NCBI GenBank assembly: GCA_029262515.1
Contig: JAJCZH010000024.1
Span: forward strand, 62,001 to 126,000
Source: Deltaproteobacteria bacterium
GTDB taxonomy: Bacteria > Desulfobacterota > GWC2-55-46 > JADFVP01
Direction: 5' to 3'
Length of the DNA stretch: 64,000 bases
Shown: piece after piece, positions 1 to 9,972 of the stretch
How positions within the stretch are numbered: the stretch's first letter is position 1
Layout of the letters: each line of letters starts with the position of its first letter
Notes under the pieces: model-generated
Seen by the model: the letters and a program-made list of their open reading frames with translations, nothing else
Databases searched by the model: none
Told to the model about the DNA's origin: nothing
Position numbers and translations under genes: made by a program

Positions 1-405
1 CACCGAAGCCTTCAAGGCCCCTATCACTCTCGCAAAATGACCCGCTCCACCGTCAACAAGATCATCGCGCGTCACGGAAGTCAAGACAACGTGCTTGAGT
101 CCGAGTTCTACCGCCGCTTCCGCGATATTACCCGGCTCGTTCAGGTCTATCGCCTCAGGCCCTCTGCCCTTATCGACGGAGCAGAAACCGCAAGAGCGGG
201 TACATACTGAACCGAGAATAAGAAATGTGGCCGTAGGTTTTGTAAAGCACTCGCCGATATTGGGGCAACGGGCCGACTCACAAACGGTGTTGAGCCTTCT
301 ATCCCTTAAAATCTTCTTTGTACGGTGAAGTGAAGCAGGGTGGCCGAGTTTTTTGCGCGCCCAATCCGGAAGCCTCTGTCTGTTTACAGCCACAACCAAC
401 TCCAT
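1..405 (-). CDS. lipA: Lipoyl synthase LipA, N-terminal part (cut by window edge)
   Basis: Translating the minus strand from ATG at 405 gives about 135 residues, open to the window edge. The segment contains the LipA-specific first cysteine cluster ([12 protein letters not shown], near residues 44-55) and the radical SAM cluster CTRSCGFC (near residues 73-80), followed by the family segment [15 protein letters not shown]. LipA inserts two sulfurs into octanoyl groups on lipoyl domains, using one sacrificial and one SAM-cleaving 4Fe-4S cluster. It is the last gene of the minus-strand group that includes the DUF2064 gene, about 100 bases upstream. The ribosome site before the ATG is weak. The C-terminal two thirds lie outside the window. 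Confidence 0.95.
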   Translation of the reverse strand, partial: MELVVAVNRQRLPDWARKKLGHPASLHRTKKILRDRRLNTVCESARCPNIGECFTKPTATFLILGSVCTRSCGFCSVDKGRGPEAIDLNEPGNIAEAAVELGLKHVVLTSVTRDDLVDGGAGHFARVIGALKASV

Positions 406-504
406 CTATTTTCTGGGTAATCCCGTAAAAGAACCCTTCATACGGGTCGTATTTAACATCAGACAAGTTACCACCTTATCCCGCGAAATACAACCGCTTA
501 GCTG

Positions 505-1245
505 CTACTTTTGAGGTGAATTCGAAGTAAAAAGTCCAAGTGTTGCAGCAAAGTGTGCGGACCGAGGGGCATCCCGGTTCTCTTTTAACAAAATCAGGTC
601 ATCAGGGGTATCTATATCATACCAATCGTTAAGGAGCTTAACCTCTATCCCGGCCTCTTCGGCCCTGCTAAGCGTAGAATCGAGAACTTTGGAGGTAGAC
701 CATGGAACCTCTTCAAATAACTCGCGACATGCGTTACTGAGCGCAATAAGGTAGTAACCGCCGTCAGTTGCCGGGCCAAGTACAACCTGCCTTCTGACAG
801 GTTCCGCAGTTTTGAGCAACTCTACGGCTTCAGTTATATACTCCATGGGAAGGTCAGGTGAGTCGCTGCCGATTATAACCACAGGACTAAAACCCTTCTC
901 AAACAGGGTATCAAAGAGGTTCGACATCCTCTGGCCGAGGTTCTCACCCTTCTGCTCCACCAGTTCCACACCCGACCCTGTGACCTCAGCCACTCCGGTT
1001 AGCCCCTCATCGGGCGAGTAGGCGGCAATAGGTTCCAGCATTACCGTATCTTGCGCTGTTATAAAAGACTTAATACGGTTAAAAATATCAGACAGGAATG
1101 CGCCGTATAGGCCGGCAGCCTGTGCATGTGTAAGCGGAGGTACCAGACGCGTGGAGACGCGCCCCGGAATCGGGCTTCTGCACATTATCGCAACGGCAGC
1201 TCTTCGTATTTCACTGCTTGTTTTGCCTGAAACAAGACCGCTCAA
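505..1245 (-). CDS. DUF2064 / TIGR04282-type nucleotidyl- or glycosyl-transferase
   Basis: A 246-residue protein with the nucleotide-sugar-transferase-like signature of DUF2064: an N-terminal strand followed by SPIPGRVSTRL (residues 24-34), then IIGSDSPDLP near residue 125 and LGPATDGGYYLIAL near residue 155. Members are often called rSAM/selenodomain-associated transferase 1. They resemble GT-A nucleotidyltransferases such as CofC, but the substrate is unknown. The conserved core begins very near the N-terminus, so the TTG at 1245, which overlaps the stop of the upstream mini-gene, is the likely start; the first internal ATG (1185) would cut the fold. The neighbouring DUF3343 gene, also seen in selenium/sulfur contexts, fits this family's usual company. 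Confidence 0.85.
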   Translation of the reverse strand: MSGLVSGKTSSEIRRAAVAIMCRSPIPGRVSTRLVPPLTHAQAAGLYGAFLSDIFNRIKSFITAQDTVMLEPIAAYSPDEGLTGVAEVTGSGVELVEQKGENLGQRMSNLFDTLFEKGFSPVVIIGSDSPDLPMEYITEAVELLKTAEPVRRQVVLGPATDGGYYLIALSNACRELFEEVPWSTSKVLDSTLSRAEEAGIEVKLLNDWYDIDTPDDLILLKENRDAPRSAHFAATLGLFTSNSPQK

Positions 1246-1421
1246 ACCTCTGCCGTTCCATTTGATGCTTCCTTACTAACCCGTTCGCACTCTTTCTTAT
1301 CCGAGCACTCTTTGCAGGCGTACCTCTTTTCGTGCCGTACCGATAACCTGTCGTAGTCGCTATCTATTGCGATACGCCTCACGCTGTCAAACTCTTTACC
1401 GCAGAAATCACACTTCAACAT
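1242..1421 (-). CDS. Small Cys4 zinc-ribbon-like protein
   Basis: A 59-residue protein beginning MLKCDFCGKEF. The ATG at 1421 is chosen because a GGGAGAAG ribosome site lies just before it; the upstream frame would put the start inside DUF3343. Two CxxC pairs (CDFC near residues 4-7 and CKEC near residues 38-41) suggest a zinc ribbon or rubredoxin-like knuckle. It overlaps the end of the DUF3343 gene by 14 bases and its stop overlaps the TTG start of the DUF2064 gene, so the three genes look translationally coupled. I do not recognise a named family. Confidence 0.7.
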   Translation of the reverse strand: MLKCDFCGKEFDSVRRIAIDSDYDRLSVRHEKRYACKECSDKKECERVSKEASNGTAEV

Positions 1422-1647
1422 ACTCTTCTCCCTCTTTAGAGTAGATTGCCTTAAGTTTAAGCCCGGCTCCAACAAGCGCGTCTTTAGATACCTCTAACTG
1501 ATCGACGGCAACTGAGATAACAAGGTCGCAGACACGCACAAGAAGTTTAGGTGCCGGCAGCAATCTAAAGGGAATGCCAGCCTCCTTTAGTATACTCTCA
1601 GCTTTAAGCGCCTTGTGCGGCGAACCGAAGACGAGTATATATTCCAT
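1408..1647 (-). CDS. DUF3343 protein (putative Se/S-carrier-like)
   Basis: A 79-residue protein beginning MEYILVFGSPHKALKAESIL with a central Pro-Ala-Pro (LLPAPKLL) and a Cys in RVCDLVISV, the pattern of DUF3343. In other genomes this domain is found near YedF/SirA-like proteins and is annotated as a putative Se/S carrier; its biochemistry is not established. It is followed by the Cys4 mini-protein and the DUF2064 gene with overlaps, making a three-gene unit. Confidence 0.8.
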   Translation of the reverse strand: MEYILVFGSPHKALKAESILKEAGIPFRLLPAPKLLVRVCDLVISVAVDQLEVSKDALVGAGLKLKAIYSKEGEEYVEV

Positions 1648-1773
1648 ATCTACTAAAAAATATCAGATTATATAGAGATTGGCAAGGTTACAGCACTTAT
1701 GGCCAACGAGTCGAACTCAAACTGCAAACCAGAATAACAAAAAAATAAGATACAGAAAGACCCGCAGAAGAGT

Positions 1774-1801
1774 TGCTCTCTCCGGCGGGCCTTCAACCTT
1801 C
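1774..1801 (-). terminator. Probable terminator downstream of glyA
   Basis: On the minus strand a GCCCGC...GCGGGT stem encloses an AGAG/CTCT inner pairing about 55 bases after the glyA stop and is followed by a modest T-rich stretch. It would end the fatty-acid/glyA transcript before DUF3343. The T tract is interrupted, so this is moderate evidence only. Confidence 0.4.
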
Positions 1802-1850
1802 TACTACTCAATCAATTCAGGCATCCATACTTTCGGGGCCATTAGACTTA

Positions 1851-3104
1851 TCAGGCGCCTGCCAGGAGATCATCGTAGAGCGGAAAACCGGCGCAGAGTT
1901 CTTTGACCTCGGCCTTGATACCCTCAAGCGCCGAATCGTCCTTAATCCCCTTGATCGCGCGGTCAATGAAACCCGCAATCACGGTCATCTCGACCTCCTT
2001 CATACCCTTGGTCGTTACCGCAGGCACACCTATGCGTACCCCGCTCGTAACAAAGGGGCTGCGAGTCTCATACGGTATGGTATTCTTGTTGACCGTGATA
2101 CCGGCCTTGACGAGCGCCTCTTCGGCAGCCTTGCCGGTTATACCCTTTTCGGTAAAGTCGAGCAGCATCAGGTGGTTGTCGGTACCTCCGGAAACGAGCG
2201 TATAACCGCGTTCCATTAGGCCGTCCGCAAGTGTCTTGGCATTGATGATAACCTGATTCTGGTAATCGGTGAAACTCGGTTGAAGAGCCTCTTTAAAGGC
2301 GACCGCCTTGGCGGCAATCACATGCATCAGCGGGCCTCCCTGAATTCCTGGGAAGATCTCACTGTTTACCTTCTTTGCATACTCGTCGCTCGATATGATA
2401 ACCCCTCCGCGCGGCCCCCTGAGAGTCTTGTGCGTCGTAGTCGTGACAAAGTCGGCAATACCGACCGGAGACGGATGGAGGCCTGTTACAACGAGGCCGG
2501 CTATGTGGGCCATATCTACCATTACAAGAGCGCCAACCTCATCGGCTATCTCGCGAAACGCGCCGAAATCAATTATTCTCGGGTACGCGCTGGCCCCTAC
2601 TACTATCATCTTCGGCTTATGCTCGCGCGCCAAAGACCGGACAGAGTCCATATCTATCCTATGGTCCTCTTTTCTGACACCGTAAAAGACAATATTGTAC
2701 AGCTGTCCGGAAAAATTGACTGGACAGCCGTGCGTAAGGTGTCCGCCGTGAGAAAGGTCCATGCCCATAACGGTATCACCGGGTTTTATGGCAGCCATAT
2801 AGACCGCCATATTGGCCTGAGAGCCTGAGTGGGCCTGAACGTTTATGTGCTCGGCCCCGAATAGCTTCTGCGCCCGCTCAATCGCGAGCCGCTCGGCGAT
2901 ATCGACAAACTCGCAACCTCCATAATACCGTTTACCCGGGTAACCCTCGGCGTACTTATTAGTCATAACAGAGCCTGCGGCTTCCATCACCGCCGGGCTT
3001 ACAAGATTTTCCGAAGCGATCAGTTCGAGTTTAAACTCCTGCCGCTCGGTCTCCTGTACGATTGCGTTATATATCTCGGGATCGAACTCTTTAAGGCTGG
3101 CCAT
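1851..3104 (-). CDS. glyA: Serine hydroxymethyltransferase
   Basis: A full-length 417-residue SHMT that interconverts serine plus tetrahydrofolate with glycine plus 5,10-methylene-THF, using PLP in the cytosol. Visible motifs are [12 protein letters not shown] at residues 31-42, the substrate and cofactor loop [13 protein letters not shown] at 52-64, and the PLP-lysine segment [14 protein letters not shown] near residue 225. The ATG at 3104 is preceded by AGGAGG. It follows rpiB on the same strand with a gap of about 80 bases, the common glyA-rpiB arrangement in Deltaproteobacteria. Confidence 0.97.
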   Translation of the reverse strand: MASLKEFDPEIYNAIVQETERQEFKLELIASENLVSPAVMEAAGSVMTNKYAEGYPGKRYYGGCEFVDIAERLAIERAQKLFGAEHINVQAHSGSQANMAVYMAAIKPGDTVMGMDLSHGGHLTHGCPVNFSGQLYNIVFYGVRKEDHRIDMDSVRSLAREHKPKMIVVGASAYPRIIDFGAFREIADEVGALVMVDMAHIAGLVVTGLHPSPVGIADFVTTTTHKTLRGPRGGVIISSDEYAKKVNSEIFPGIQGGPLMHVIAAKAVAFKEALQPSFTDYQNQVIINAKTLADGLMERGYTLVSGGTDNHLMLLDFTEKGITGKAAEEALVKAGITVNKNTIPYETRSPFVTSGVRIGVPAVTTKGMKEVEMTVIAGFIDRAIKGIKDDSALEGIKAEVKELCAGFPLYDDLLAGA

Positions 3105-3184
3105 CTCTCTAAAAACCTCCTAAAACTCTCTCTAAAAATTCTATACGGAACTCTATTCTATTTCCGAAACGAAACTACTTATCG

Positions 3185-3655
3185 CTACTGCTTTACCTGC
3201 TCTATCTTTGCGACCTTCAGCTCGACTTCGTGAATCTTATCGAGCCTGCGCTGGTGCCTTCCGCCCTCGAACTCCGCCTCTATCCAGGCCTTTACCATCT
3301 CGCGCGCGAGCCCCGCACCTACCATGCGCCCGCCTATAACGAGTATATTGGCATTATTATGCTGCTTGCAGAGCCTTGCGCTGAGCGTATCATTTACCAG
3401 GGCAGCCCTTACGTTCGGAAACTTGTTGGCGACAATGCTCATGCCAATGCCCGAACCACAGACCAGCAGGCCGCTCTCTGCCTCTCCGGTCGAAACCCTC
3501 TCGGCCAGCGCTATCCCATAATCTGGATAATCAACAGAATCATTGGTACAGGTACCGAGGTCTTCGACATCAAAACCGAGTTCAATGAGACAGGACTTGA
3601 GTTCGTCTTTCATCTCGACCCCTGCATGATCGCTTGCAATAAGCATCTTCTTCAT
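3185..3655 (-). CDS. rpiB: Ribose 5-phosphate isomerase B
   Basis: A 156-residue RpiB/LacAB-family isomerase that interconverts ribose-5-phosphate and ribulose-5-phosphate. The N-terminus has the family signature IASDHAGVEMK, and GLLVCGSGIGMSIVANK carries the active-site Cys and anion-hole glycines; NANILVIGGRMVG follows. I place the start at ATG 3655 rather than the upstream TTG at 3667 because GAGGA lies seven bases before it. It sits between fabF and glyA on the same strand. Confidence 0.95.
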   Translation of the reverse strand: MKKMLIASDHAGVEMKDELKSCLIELGFDVEDLGTCTNDSVDYPDYGIALAERVSTGEAESGLLVCGSGIGMSIVANKFPNVRAALVNDTLSARLCKQHNNANILVIGGRMVGAGLAREMVKAWIEAEFEGGRHQRRLDKIHEVELKVAKIEQVKQ

Positions 3656-3691
3656 ATCTATCCTCAAGAAAAAGAAAGGAAAACAGTAAAG

Positions 3692-4942
3692 CTAACCGTC
3701 GAACCGCTTAAAGCAGAGTACGGCATTGGTGCCGCCAAAACCGAATGAATTAGAGAGTGCCGCCCTTATATCAAGATCGCGAGTCGTATTCGGCACGTAA
3801 TCGAGATCACAATCAGGGTCGGGGGTCTCGTAATTTATCGTCGGCGGAGCCTTCGAGTCGTGTATGCTCATAACGGTAAAGACAGCCTCTATGCCGCCCG
3901 CCGCTCCGAGCAGATGGCCCGTCATGCCCTTTGTCGAACTTATCGCAATGTCCGGCGCCCTCTCGCCAAAGACCTTCTTTATTGCCATAGTCTCATAGAG
4001 GTCGTTAAAGTGAGTAGAGGTGCCGTGAGCATTTATATAATCTACCGACTCTTTCTCTATTCCGGCGTCATTTAAGGCTAGGTTGATGCAGCGCGCCGCG
4101 CCCTCGCCTTCAGGCGAAGGCGTCGTCATGTGAAAGGCGTCAGAGTTCATACCGTAACCGACGAGTTCGCAGTAGATACGCGCACCACGCGCACGAGCGC
4201 TATCCATCTCCTCGAGCATAAGTATGCCGGCGCCTTCGCCTATAATAAAACCGTCACGGGCTTTATCAAAAGGTCTTGAAGCCTGCTCAGGAGAGTCATT
4301 TCGGGTAGAAAGCGCTTTAAGGGCATTAAACCCTGCAACGCAGAGCGGAGTTATAGTGGATTCGGTGCCGCCGGCGAACATCACGTCCGCACTACCGTGC
4401 TGTATCAGCCGGAACGCGTCTCCTATCGAGTGGGTTCCTGTGGCGCACGCTGTTACAGCGCAACTGTTCGGCCCCTTGGCTCCTAGCTTTATCGATACCT
4501 GACCTGCGGCAAGGTTTATGATAACCATCGGAATAAAGAACGGGGTAATGCGCCCCGGACCCTTCTCGTTCAGCACGTTATGCCAGTGCTCTATGGAGCC
4601 GAGTCCTCCGATGCCCGCGCCGATAAAGACACCCACACGCTCTGCGTTCTCTTCTGTCACCTCGAAACCTGAATCTTTAAGGGCCATGTCAGAAGCGGCG
4701 ACCGCATACTGAATAAAGGTATCCATCTTCTTTATATCCTTCTTCCCTATAAACTCAGCGGGGTCGAAGTCCGGCACCTCACCGGCTATGGTAACCGGGA
4801 ATTCAGTTACATAAGCCGAGGTATCAAAACGTGTTATTGTACCTATGCCGGACCTGCCCTCAATGGCGCCATCCCACGAGGGTCCAAGTCCGGTGCCGAG
4901 CGGGCTGACTATACCGAGACCGGTTACGACTACTCTTCTCAT
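3692..4942 (-). CDS. fabF: 3-oxoacyl-ACP synthase II
   Basis: A 416-residue ketosynthase with an intact Cys-His-His triad: VTACATGTHSIG (Cys near residue 165), NAHGTSTHFND (His near 305) and KGMTGHLLGAAGG (His near 342). It elongates malonyl-ACP with acyl-ACP in type II fatty-acid synthesis. It lies downstream of acpP, its usual neighbour, and the standard housekeeping order marks it as the primary FabF, distinct from the cluster ketosynthases at 43.8-48.4 kb. Confidence 0.97.
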   Translation of the reverse strand: MRRVVVTGLGIVSPLGTGLGPSWDGAIEGRSGIGTITRFDTSAYVTEFPVTIAGEVPDFDPAEFIGKKDIKKMDTFIQYAVAASDMALKDSGFEVTEENAERVGVFIGAGIGGLGSIEHWHNVLNEKGPGRITPFFIPMVIINLAAGQVSIKLGAKGPNSCAVTACATGTHSIGDAFRLIQHGSADVMFAGGTESTITPLCVAGFNALKALSTRNDSPEQASRPFDKARDGFIIGEGAGILMLEEMDSARARGARIYCELVGYGMNSDAFHMTTPSPEGEGAARCINLALNDAGIEKESVDYINAHGTSTHFNDLYETMAIKKVFGERAPDIAISSTKGMTGHLLGAAGGIEAVFTVMSIHDSKAPPTINYETPDPDCDLDYVPNTTRDLDIRAALSNSFGFGGTNAVLCFKRFDG

Positions 4943-5148
4943 AACAGTGTCCGTCCATTTCTTGCCGACGCCGTATCGAATTTAACATCGACAAAAACAT
5001 AAAAGAATGCAGGCACAATATGCCTGAAACAGAAACCCCCGGTCGGCGTCACTATGAGCGCGGCCCGGGGGAGATAAAAAAGAGATCAGAACAGCGATGC
5101 AGACTCCAATAGAGGTTCAGCAAACACCGCCGAACCTCACAAGGCCGA

Positions 5149-5382
5149 CTACTTACTCTTCTTCTGTATATATGTGATGGCGTCCTCTACCGTCTTGATC
5201 TTTTCGGCATCTTCATCGGGGATCTCTATAGAGAACTCCTCTTCAAAAGCCATTACCATCTCCACGGTATCAAGAGAGTCTGCCCCGAGGTCATCAACGA
5301 AAGAGGCGCCTGCAACTACCTCGTCCTCAGCAACGTCGAGCTGATCCACTATAATTTTCTTCACTTTGTTGTCTACCGACAT
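5149..5382 (-). CDS. acpP: Acyl carrier protein
   Basis: A 77-residue ACP carrying fatty-acyl intermediates on phosphopantetheine attached to the Ser of GADSLDTVE. Length and acidity are normal for AcpP. The frame is open upstream, but the ATG at 5382 follows AGGAGG at ideal spacing, so the shorter product is right. It sits between fabG and fabF; the roughly 200-base gap before it suggests its own promoter or a processing site, as often seen for the abundant ACP. Confidence 0.97.
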   Translation of the reverse strand: MSVDNKVKKIIVDQLDVAEDEVVAGASFVDDLGADSLDTVEMVMAFEEEFSIEIPDEDAEKIKTVEDAITYIQKKSK

Positions 5383-5594
5383 CGCTATTCCTCCTGAATA
5401 ATTGTATATTAAAACCTGAAAACTAGACAATTTATAACACCAAAACCCGGTGTTGTCAATTCTTTCTCAAACGACTAAATCACCTGAAAAACCGATACAG
5501 ACCACTCATTAAAATCATACTTAAAGAGTACCACAAACGAGATAAAAAACTCTGAAATAAAAATGCGAAAGGCCTAAGCCCAGCATGCATAATA

Positions 5595-6338
5595 TTACAT
5601 GTAGAGCCCGCCGTTTACGCTTATCACCTGCCCGGTTATATAAGAGGCGGCGCTGGAAGCGAGAAAGAGCGTGGCTTTAGCTACGTCATCAGGCCCGCCG
5701 AGACGACCGAGCGGTATTCCGGCTATCATCTCATCCCTTCTCTTTTTCGGCATTGCGTCAGTCATAGCCGTTTCTATAAAGCCGGGAGCAACGGCGTTAC
5801 ATGTAACATTTCTTCCTGCCACTTCACGCGCTACCGTCTTGGTCATTCCGATAACCCCGGCCTTTGAGGCCGCGTAATTGACCTGCCCGGCATTACCCAT
5901 CAACCCGACTATAGAGGCGATATTAATAATCCTGCCGAAGCGCTGTTTTGTCATGTACTTTATTACCGACTTGGTGCAATTGAAGACGCCTTTGAGATTA
6001 ACGTTGATAACCGCATCCCAGTCCTCTTCCTTCATCCTCATTACAAGAGCGTCTCTTGTAATACCGGCATTATTTACCAAGATGTGAATCGACTCGTCAA
6101 ATTCGTTAAAGACCGCCTCGGCCATCTCATCCGTCTTAACCCCGTCGGTCACATCAACCTTCATGGCCATCGACCTTCTACCCATCTTCTGTATCTCCAA
6201 CGCGGTCCGCGTAACGCTATCGTAATCGACGTCAACCACCGCGACATCGGCCCCGTATGAAGCGAGCTTGAGCGCAATCGATTTACCAATACCCTGCCCA
6301 GCACCGGTTACGAGCGCTACCTTGCCTGTTATCTGCAT
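5595..6338 (-). CDS. fabG: 3-oxoacyl-ACP reductase
   Basis: A 247-residue short-chain dehydrogenase reducing 3-oxoacyl-ACP with NADPH. The cofactor motif TGAGQGIG lies at residues 11-18, NNAG near residue 89, and the catalytic Ser, Tyr and Lys appear in NIASIVGL and YAASKAG. The C-terminus, ISVNGGLYM, is typical of FabG. It belongs to the FASII run fabH-fabD-fabG-acpP-fabF. Confidence 0.97.
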   Translation of the reverse strand: MQITGKVALVTGAGQGIGKSIALKLASYGADVAVVDVDYDSVTRTALEIQKMGRRSMAMKVDVTDGVKTDEMAEAVFNEFDESIHILVNNAGITRDALVMRMKEEDWDAVINVNLKGVFNCTKSVIKYMTKQRFGRIINIASIVGLMGNAGQVNYAASKAGVIGMTKTVAREVAGRNVTCNAVAPGFIETAMTDAMPKKRRDEMIAGIPLGRLGGPDDVAKATLFLASSAASYITGQVISVNGGLYM

Positions 6339-6456
6339 AAAATCTCCCTCTAGGTTTTTTTATTTTTTAAATTACTAACCGGCACTCTATAAAAAGCCGG
6401 AACAGAATAGATATATCTTGCTTAGAAACCACTTTACACCATTTTTGTGCCACCCG

Positions 6457-7464
6457 CTACCATCTCTTGTCCGCACGGTCGGGCGCCTCGCCAAAGACCT
6501 TGAGCAACTCCCCAAGATCATTCACCGATGCAAGGTTGTAAACAACTATACTCTTGTCTATGCGTTTTATTAACCCTGTTAAGACAGTACCCGGACCTAT
6601 TTCAATGATAGCTTCAACACCCTCGCTCTTCATCTTCTCAATCGTCTCGACCCACCTGACAGGACTTGTGAGCTGGCGGATAAGAAGATCGGCAAAGGCC
6701 TTGGGGTCGGAGGTAAGCTCTGCCTCTACATTGGTCACGATAGGAACAGTAGGGCGAGAGAATTCAACGCCTTCGAGTTCTTTGGCAAATCGCTCGGCGG
6801 CGGGCGCCATCAGGGGCGAATGAGAAGGAGCACTAACCTTAAGCGGAACAACACGTTTGGCCCCTGCCTCTTTTGCTATACCATAAACGCGTTCAACGGC
6901 TTCGATAGAACCTGAAACGACAACCTGCACAGGGCTATTGATGTTCGCGGGAACTACGACAGACTCCCCTACGCTGGCCTCTCTGCATACCTCTTCGACT
7001 TTAGCGGCCTCAAGACCGAGCACAGCGGCCATACCGCCGGTACCGTCAGGCACAGCCTCCTGCATGTAACGCCCACGCTTATGAACAAGACTTACGGCAT
7101 CAGTAAACTGTAGCGCACCAGAGGCCACAAGGGCGGTATACTCACCTAGGCTATGTCCGGCCATCATAACGGGCTCAATAGGAAAACTCGCCTTTAAGGC
7201 GCCTAGCGCGATCAGGCTAGCAACTAAAAGAGCCGGTTGCGTATTCTCCGTTCTGTTAAGTTCTTCAGGAGGGCCTTCGAGCGCGATCTTGCTGAGCCCG
7301 TACTCTAATATCTCATCAGCTGCGCCGTACGCCTCTTTGGCCCACGGTAGCACGTTATAGAAACTCTGGCCCATTCCGACTACCTGAGAGCCCTGGCCCG
7401 GAAAGACAAACGCTACCTTAACCCTCTTCTTTTTCTTTGCCTTGGAACCGGACATCTTATCCAT
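6457..7464 (-). CDS. fabD: Malonyl-CoA:ACP transacylase
   Basis: A 335-residue acyltransferase loading malonate onto ACP. The nucleophile elbow GHSLGEYTAL (near residue 103), the oxyanion motif FPGQGSQ (residues 19-25) and a distal SAPSHSPLM holding the catalytic His are all present. A short lysine-rich N-terminal extension precedes the fold. It lies between fabH and fabG. Confidence 0.96.
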   Translation of the reverse strand: MDKMSGSKAKKKKRVKVAFVFPGQGSQVVGMGQSFYNVLPWAKEAYGAADEILEYGLSKIALEGPPEELNRTENTQPALLVASLIALGALKASFPIEPVMMAGHSLGEYTALVASGALQFTDAVSLVHKRGRYMQEAVPDGTGGMAAVLGLEAAKVEEVCREASVGESVVVPANINSPVQVVVSGSIEAVERVYGIAKEAGAKRVVPLKVSAPSHSPLMAPAAERFAKELEGVEFSRPTVPIVTNVEAELTSDPKAFADLLIRQLTSPVRWVETIEKMKSEGVEAIIEIGPGTVLTGLIKRIDKSIVVYNLASVNDLGELLKVFGEAPDRADKRW

Positions 7465-7508
7465 ATAGAGTAAATCCTTTCATCAACATAAATATTCTAT
7501 TCAGCTGC

Positions 7509-8516
7509 CTACCAGCGCACCGCAGCGGAACTCCATGTAAGGCCGCCTCCGAACGCCACAAAGACGACTATGTCTCCCCTCTTCAAGCGCCCCTCCCTGC
7601 TAGCCTCATCAAGGGCAATAGGTATGGAACCTGCAGAGGTATTTCCGTACTTATCCAAATTCATATAAACGCGCTCTTCGGGCAGCTTCAGTCTTTCCCT
7701 AGTGGCCTTAATTATTCTCTGGTTCGCCTGGTGAGGAATAAGGAGCTTAATCTCTTCAGCGCCTATTCCAGCATCTTTCAAAGCCTCTTTTATTGAGGCG
7801 ACCATCGTTCTTACGGCTACCTTAAAGGTCTCGTTACCGGACATGGAGAGGTACTGCGACCTATGCTCTTCGTCAGAAGACCTTTGGTCGCCCTGTTCAA
7901 CAAATGGGGTTTTTGCGGCTTCGCCCGGCGCATAGAGCATATCCCATTTACGCCCGTCAGAGTGTATGTTGCTAGCCATCACCCCGCTCTTGCCCCTTGT
8001 TGCGCTCAATACAACAGCACCGGCACCGTCTCCGAAGAGTACGCAGGTGGAGCGGTCGGACCAGTCTATTAACTGAGAGAAACGGTCAACTCCGATAACG
8101 AGCGCCTTCTTTGCTACTCCGGCTGCCACGTACTTCTCAGCCACGTCCAATGCATAGAGAAAACCGGAGCAGGCGGCAGAGAGATCGAACGCAGGAACTC
8201 CTGTTTTAATTTCGAGTCGGGACTGGACAAAACAGGCAGTCGATGGAAAACTCATCTCCGGGGTAACGGTACCGACCACGACAAGCTCAATCTCCGACGC
8301 AGTTACACCAGCGCTCTTGAGCGCCCTTTCGGCAGCCTTGGCCGCCATATCTGTACAACTCTCGGTTGCGGCTATACGCCGTTCCCTTATACCGGTTCTT
8401 GTTATGATCCACTCGTCCGAGGTCTCAACCATGCCCTCAAGGTCGAAATTGGTCAGTACCTTCTCAGGAAGGTAAGAGCCGGTGCCGGCTATCTTCGCTC
8501 TCAGCTTTGCAGCCAC
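7509..8516 (-). CDS. fabH: 3-oxoacyl-ACP synthase III
   Basis: A 335-residue initiating ketosynthase condensing acetyl-CoA with malonyl-ACP. The Cys of LSAACSGFLYAL (near residue 120), the His of LLIPHQANQRII and the Asn of GNTSAGSIP form the expected triad, and EWIITRTGIRERR is the usual N-terminal signature. It starts one base after the plsX stop, which indicates translational coupling. Confidence 0.97.
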   Translation of the reverse strand: MAAKLRAKIAGTGSYLPEKVLTNFDLEGMVETSDEWIITRTGIRERRIAATESCTDMAAKAAERALKSAGVTASEIELVVVGTVTPEMSFPSTACFVQSRLEIKTGVPAFDLSAACSGFLYALDVAEKYVAAGVAKKALVIGVDRFSQLIDWSDRSTCVLFGDGAGAVVLSATRGKSGVMASNIHSDGRKWDMLYAPGEAAKTPFVEQGDQRSSDEEHRSQYLSMSGNETFKVAVRTMVASIKEALKDAGIGAEEIKLLIPHQANQRIIKATRERLKLPEERVYMNLDKYGNTSAGSIPIALDEASREGRLKRGDIVVFVAFGGGLTWSSAAVRW

Positions 8517-8517
8517 G

Positions 8518-9570
8518 TTAATCTGCCTCCGACAAAACAGTAGCGTTATCGGAAACCAAAATCTTACCAGCTTCCTGTACGGCGCTTCTGTTGATCTCTT
8601 CAGAGATATGCGCGCTTAGGTGCGCCTCGATAGATTCGTGCGCACGGACAATCGCGTTCTTTATCGCCTTGGCGTTCGACCTGCCGTGGCTTATTATGCA
8701 GACTCCGTTTAGACCGAGAAGAGGCGCGCCGCCGTACTCCGAGTAATCGATCTTCTTTTTCAGGTTCTTAAAAGCTTTCTTAGCCAGAAGATAACCGACC
8801 TTCGAAGAAGCACTCGCTACAATCTCCTCTTTTAACATTGAGGTCACGGCCTCAACAAGCCCCTCGCTAACCTTAAGCACGACATTGCCTACGAAACCAT
8901 CGGCAACAATAACATCCACGTTCCCGTCAAAGATATCGCCACCCTCGACATGGCCAATATAATTTAGTGATGTCTTCTTGAGAAGCAGATTGCTCTCTTT
9001 GGTAAGATCGTTACCCTTGGCCTCCTCTTCGCCGTTGGAGAGAAGACCGACTCTAGGATTAGTTTTCTTGAGTGCGTAGCGTGCATAGACATCGCCCATT
9101 AGGGCGAACTGAAGAAGATGGGACGATTTACAGTCTACGTTACCCCCGACATCGAGCAGAACGGCTGGATCCTTCTTTGTCGGCACGCTTACGGCTATTG
9201 CCGGACGCTCTACGCCCTTGAGCCGCTTAAGAAGAAAGACGCCGGCTGCAAGCGCCGCACCAGAATTTCCAGCACTGACCACTGCCGCAGCCTCACCCTT
9301 TTTAACAAGGTCAAAGCAGACTCGCAGAGACGAATCCTTCTTCTGCCGTATAGCCCTTGCAGGGCTCTCGTCCATTGCAACGACCTCTGAGGCGTGCTTA
9401 AAGGTAACAAGCACGGAATCAAACTTGTGCTTTGCCGCCTCCTTCTTCATAAGCTCCATATCGCCGACGAGAATTACAGATAGGCCGAGCTCGGACGCAG
9501 CCAATATAGCCCCTTCCACAACTACAGAAGGAGCGTAGTCGCCGCCCATTGCATCTACCGCTATCTTCAT
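8518..9570 (-). CDS. plsX: Phosphate acyltransferase PlsX
   Basis: A 350-residue soluble enzyme making acyl-phosphate from acyl-ACP for phospholipid synthesis. It has the family start [14 protein letters not shown], the central SAGNSGA and the C-terminal segment [19 protein letters not shown]. It heads the plsX-fabH-fabD-fabG-acpP-fabF operon. A terminator-like hairpin about 145 bases upstream separates it from the rpmF transcript, so it probably has its own promoter in the 9571-9714 interval. Confidence 0.97.
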   Translation of the reverse strand: MKIAVDAMGGDYAPSVVVEGAILAASELGLSVILVGDMELMKKEAAKHKFDSVLVTFKHASEVVAMDESPARAIRQKKDSSLRVCFDLVKKGEAAAVVSAGNSGAALAAGVFLLKRLKGVERPAIAVSVPTKKDPAVLLDVGGNVDCKSSHLLQFALMGDVYARYALKKTNPRVGLLSNGEEEAKGNDLTKESNLLLKKTSLNYIGHVEGGDIFDGNVDVIVADGFVGNVVLKVSEGLVEAVTSMLKEEIVASASSKVGYLLAKKAFKNLKKKIDYSEYGGAPLLGLNGVCIISHGRSNAKAIKNAIVRAHESIEAHLSAHISEEINRSAVQEAGKILVSDNATVLSEAD

Positions 9571-9972
9571 ATTATTTTTCAGAACAGGTTTGTATATGAA
9601 AGATTTGAAAGATCGATTCGACTAAGTTCACTGAAACATCAAAAGAGGCCATACGGTTCGTTACCTAAAAAAAGAACAGATAGTAATGAGACCTAACCTA
9701 CTGCAAGGGACTACAAAAAAAAATGACCCTTAATACTTAAGGGTCATATATTAAAATATAGTAAAAAGAGGGCCTTTATGCAAGTAATAGATTGATGCGA
9801 ACTGCAAGCCAATGATAACTTCTGTTGAGAACCAACCAAGTTCTACCGAACTCCGGTTGGCTTAATTTGGTAGCGGCAGCACTTTACACCGAGACCAACG
9901 GACCAGTTCCAATATAACCGTCATATAAAAACGCTCTAACAGAAAACTGAAAGAGTATTACAACAATACAGG
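9571..9972. other. Intergenic region between plsX and rpmF
   Basis: This 402-base AT-rich stretch holds one clear signal, the minus-strand terminator at 9715-9747. The part between the terminator and plsX is the likely plsX promoter region, and I saw no gene in it. The part at 9750-9970 contains no open frame with a ribosome site. Confidence 0.6.
9715..9747 (-). terminator. Rho-independent terminator after rpmF
   Basis: A perfect 11-bp stem (ATGACCCTTAA with its complement) has a 3-base loop and is followed on the minus strand by about nine Ts. It lies about 225 bases downstream of rpmF and upstream of plsX. Confidence 0.85.

Noticed and set aside
5030-5075. GC-rich dyad between acpP and fabF as a terminator
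   Set aside because: CCCCCGG/CCGGGGG pairing exists but no T tract follows on the transcribed strand.
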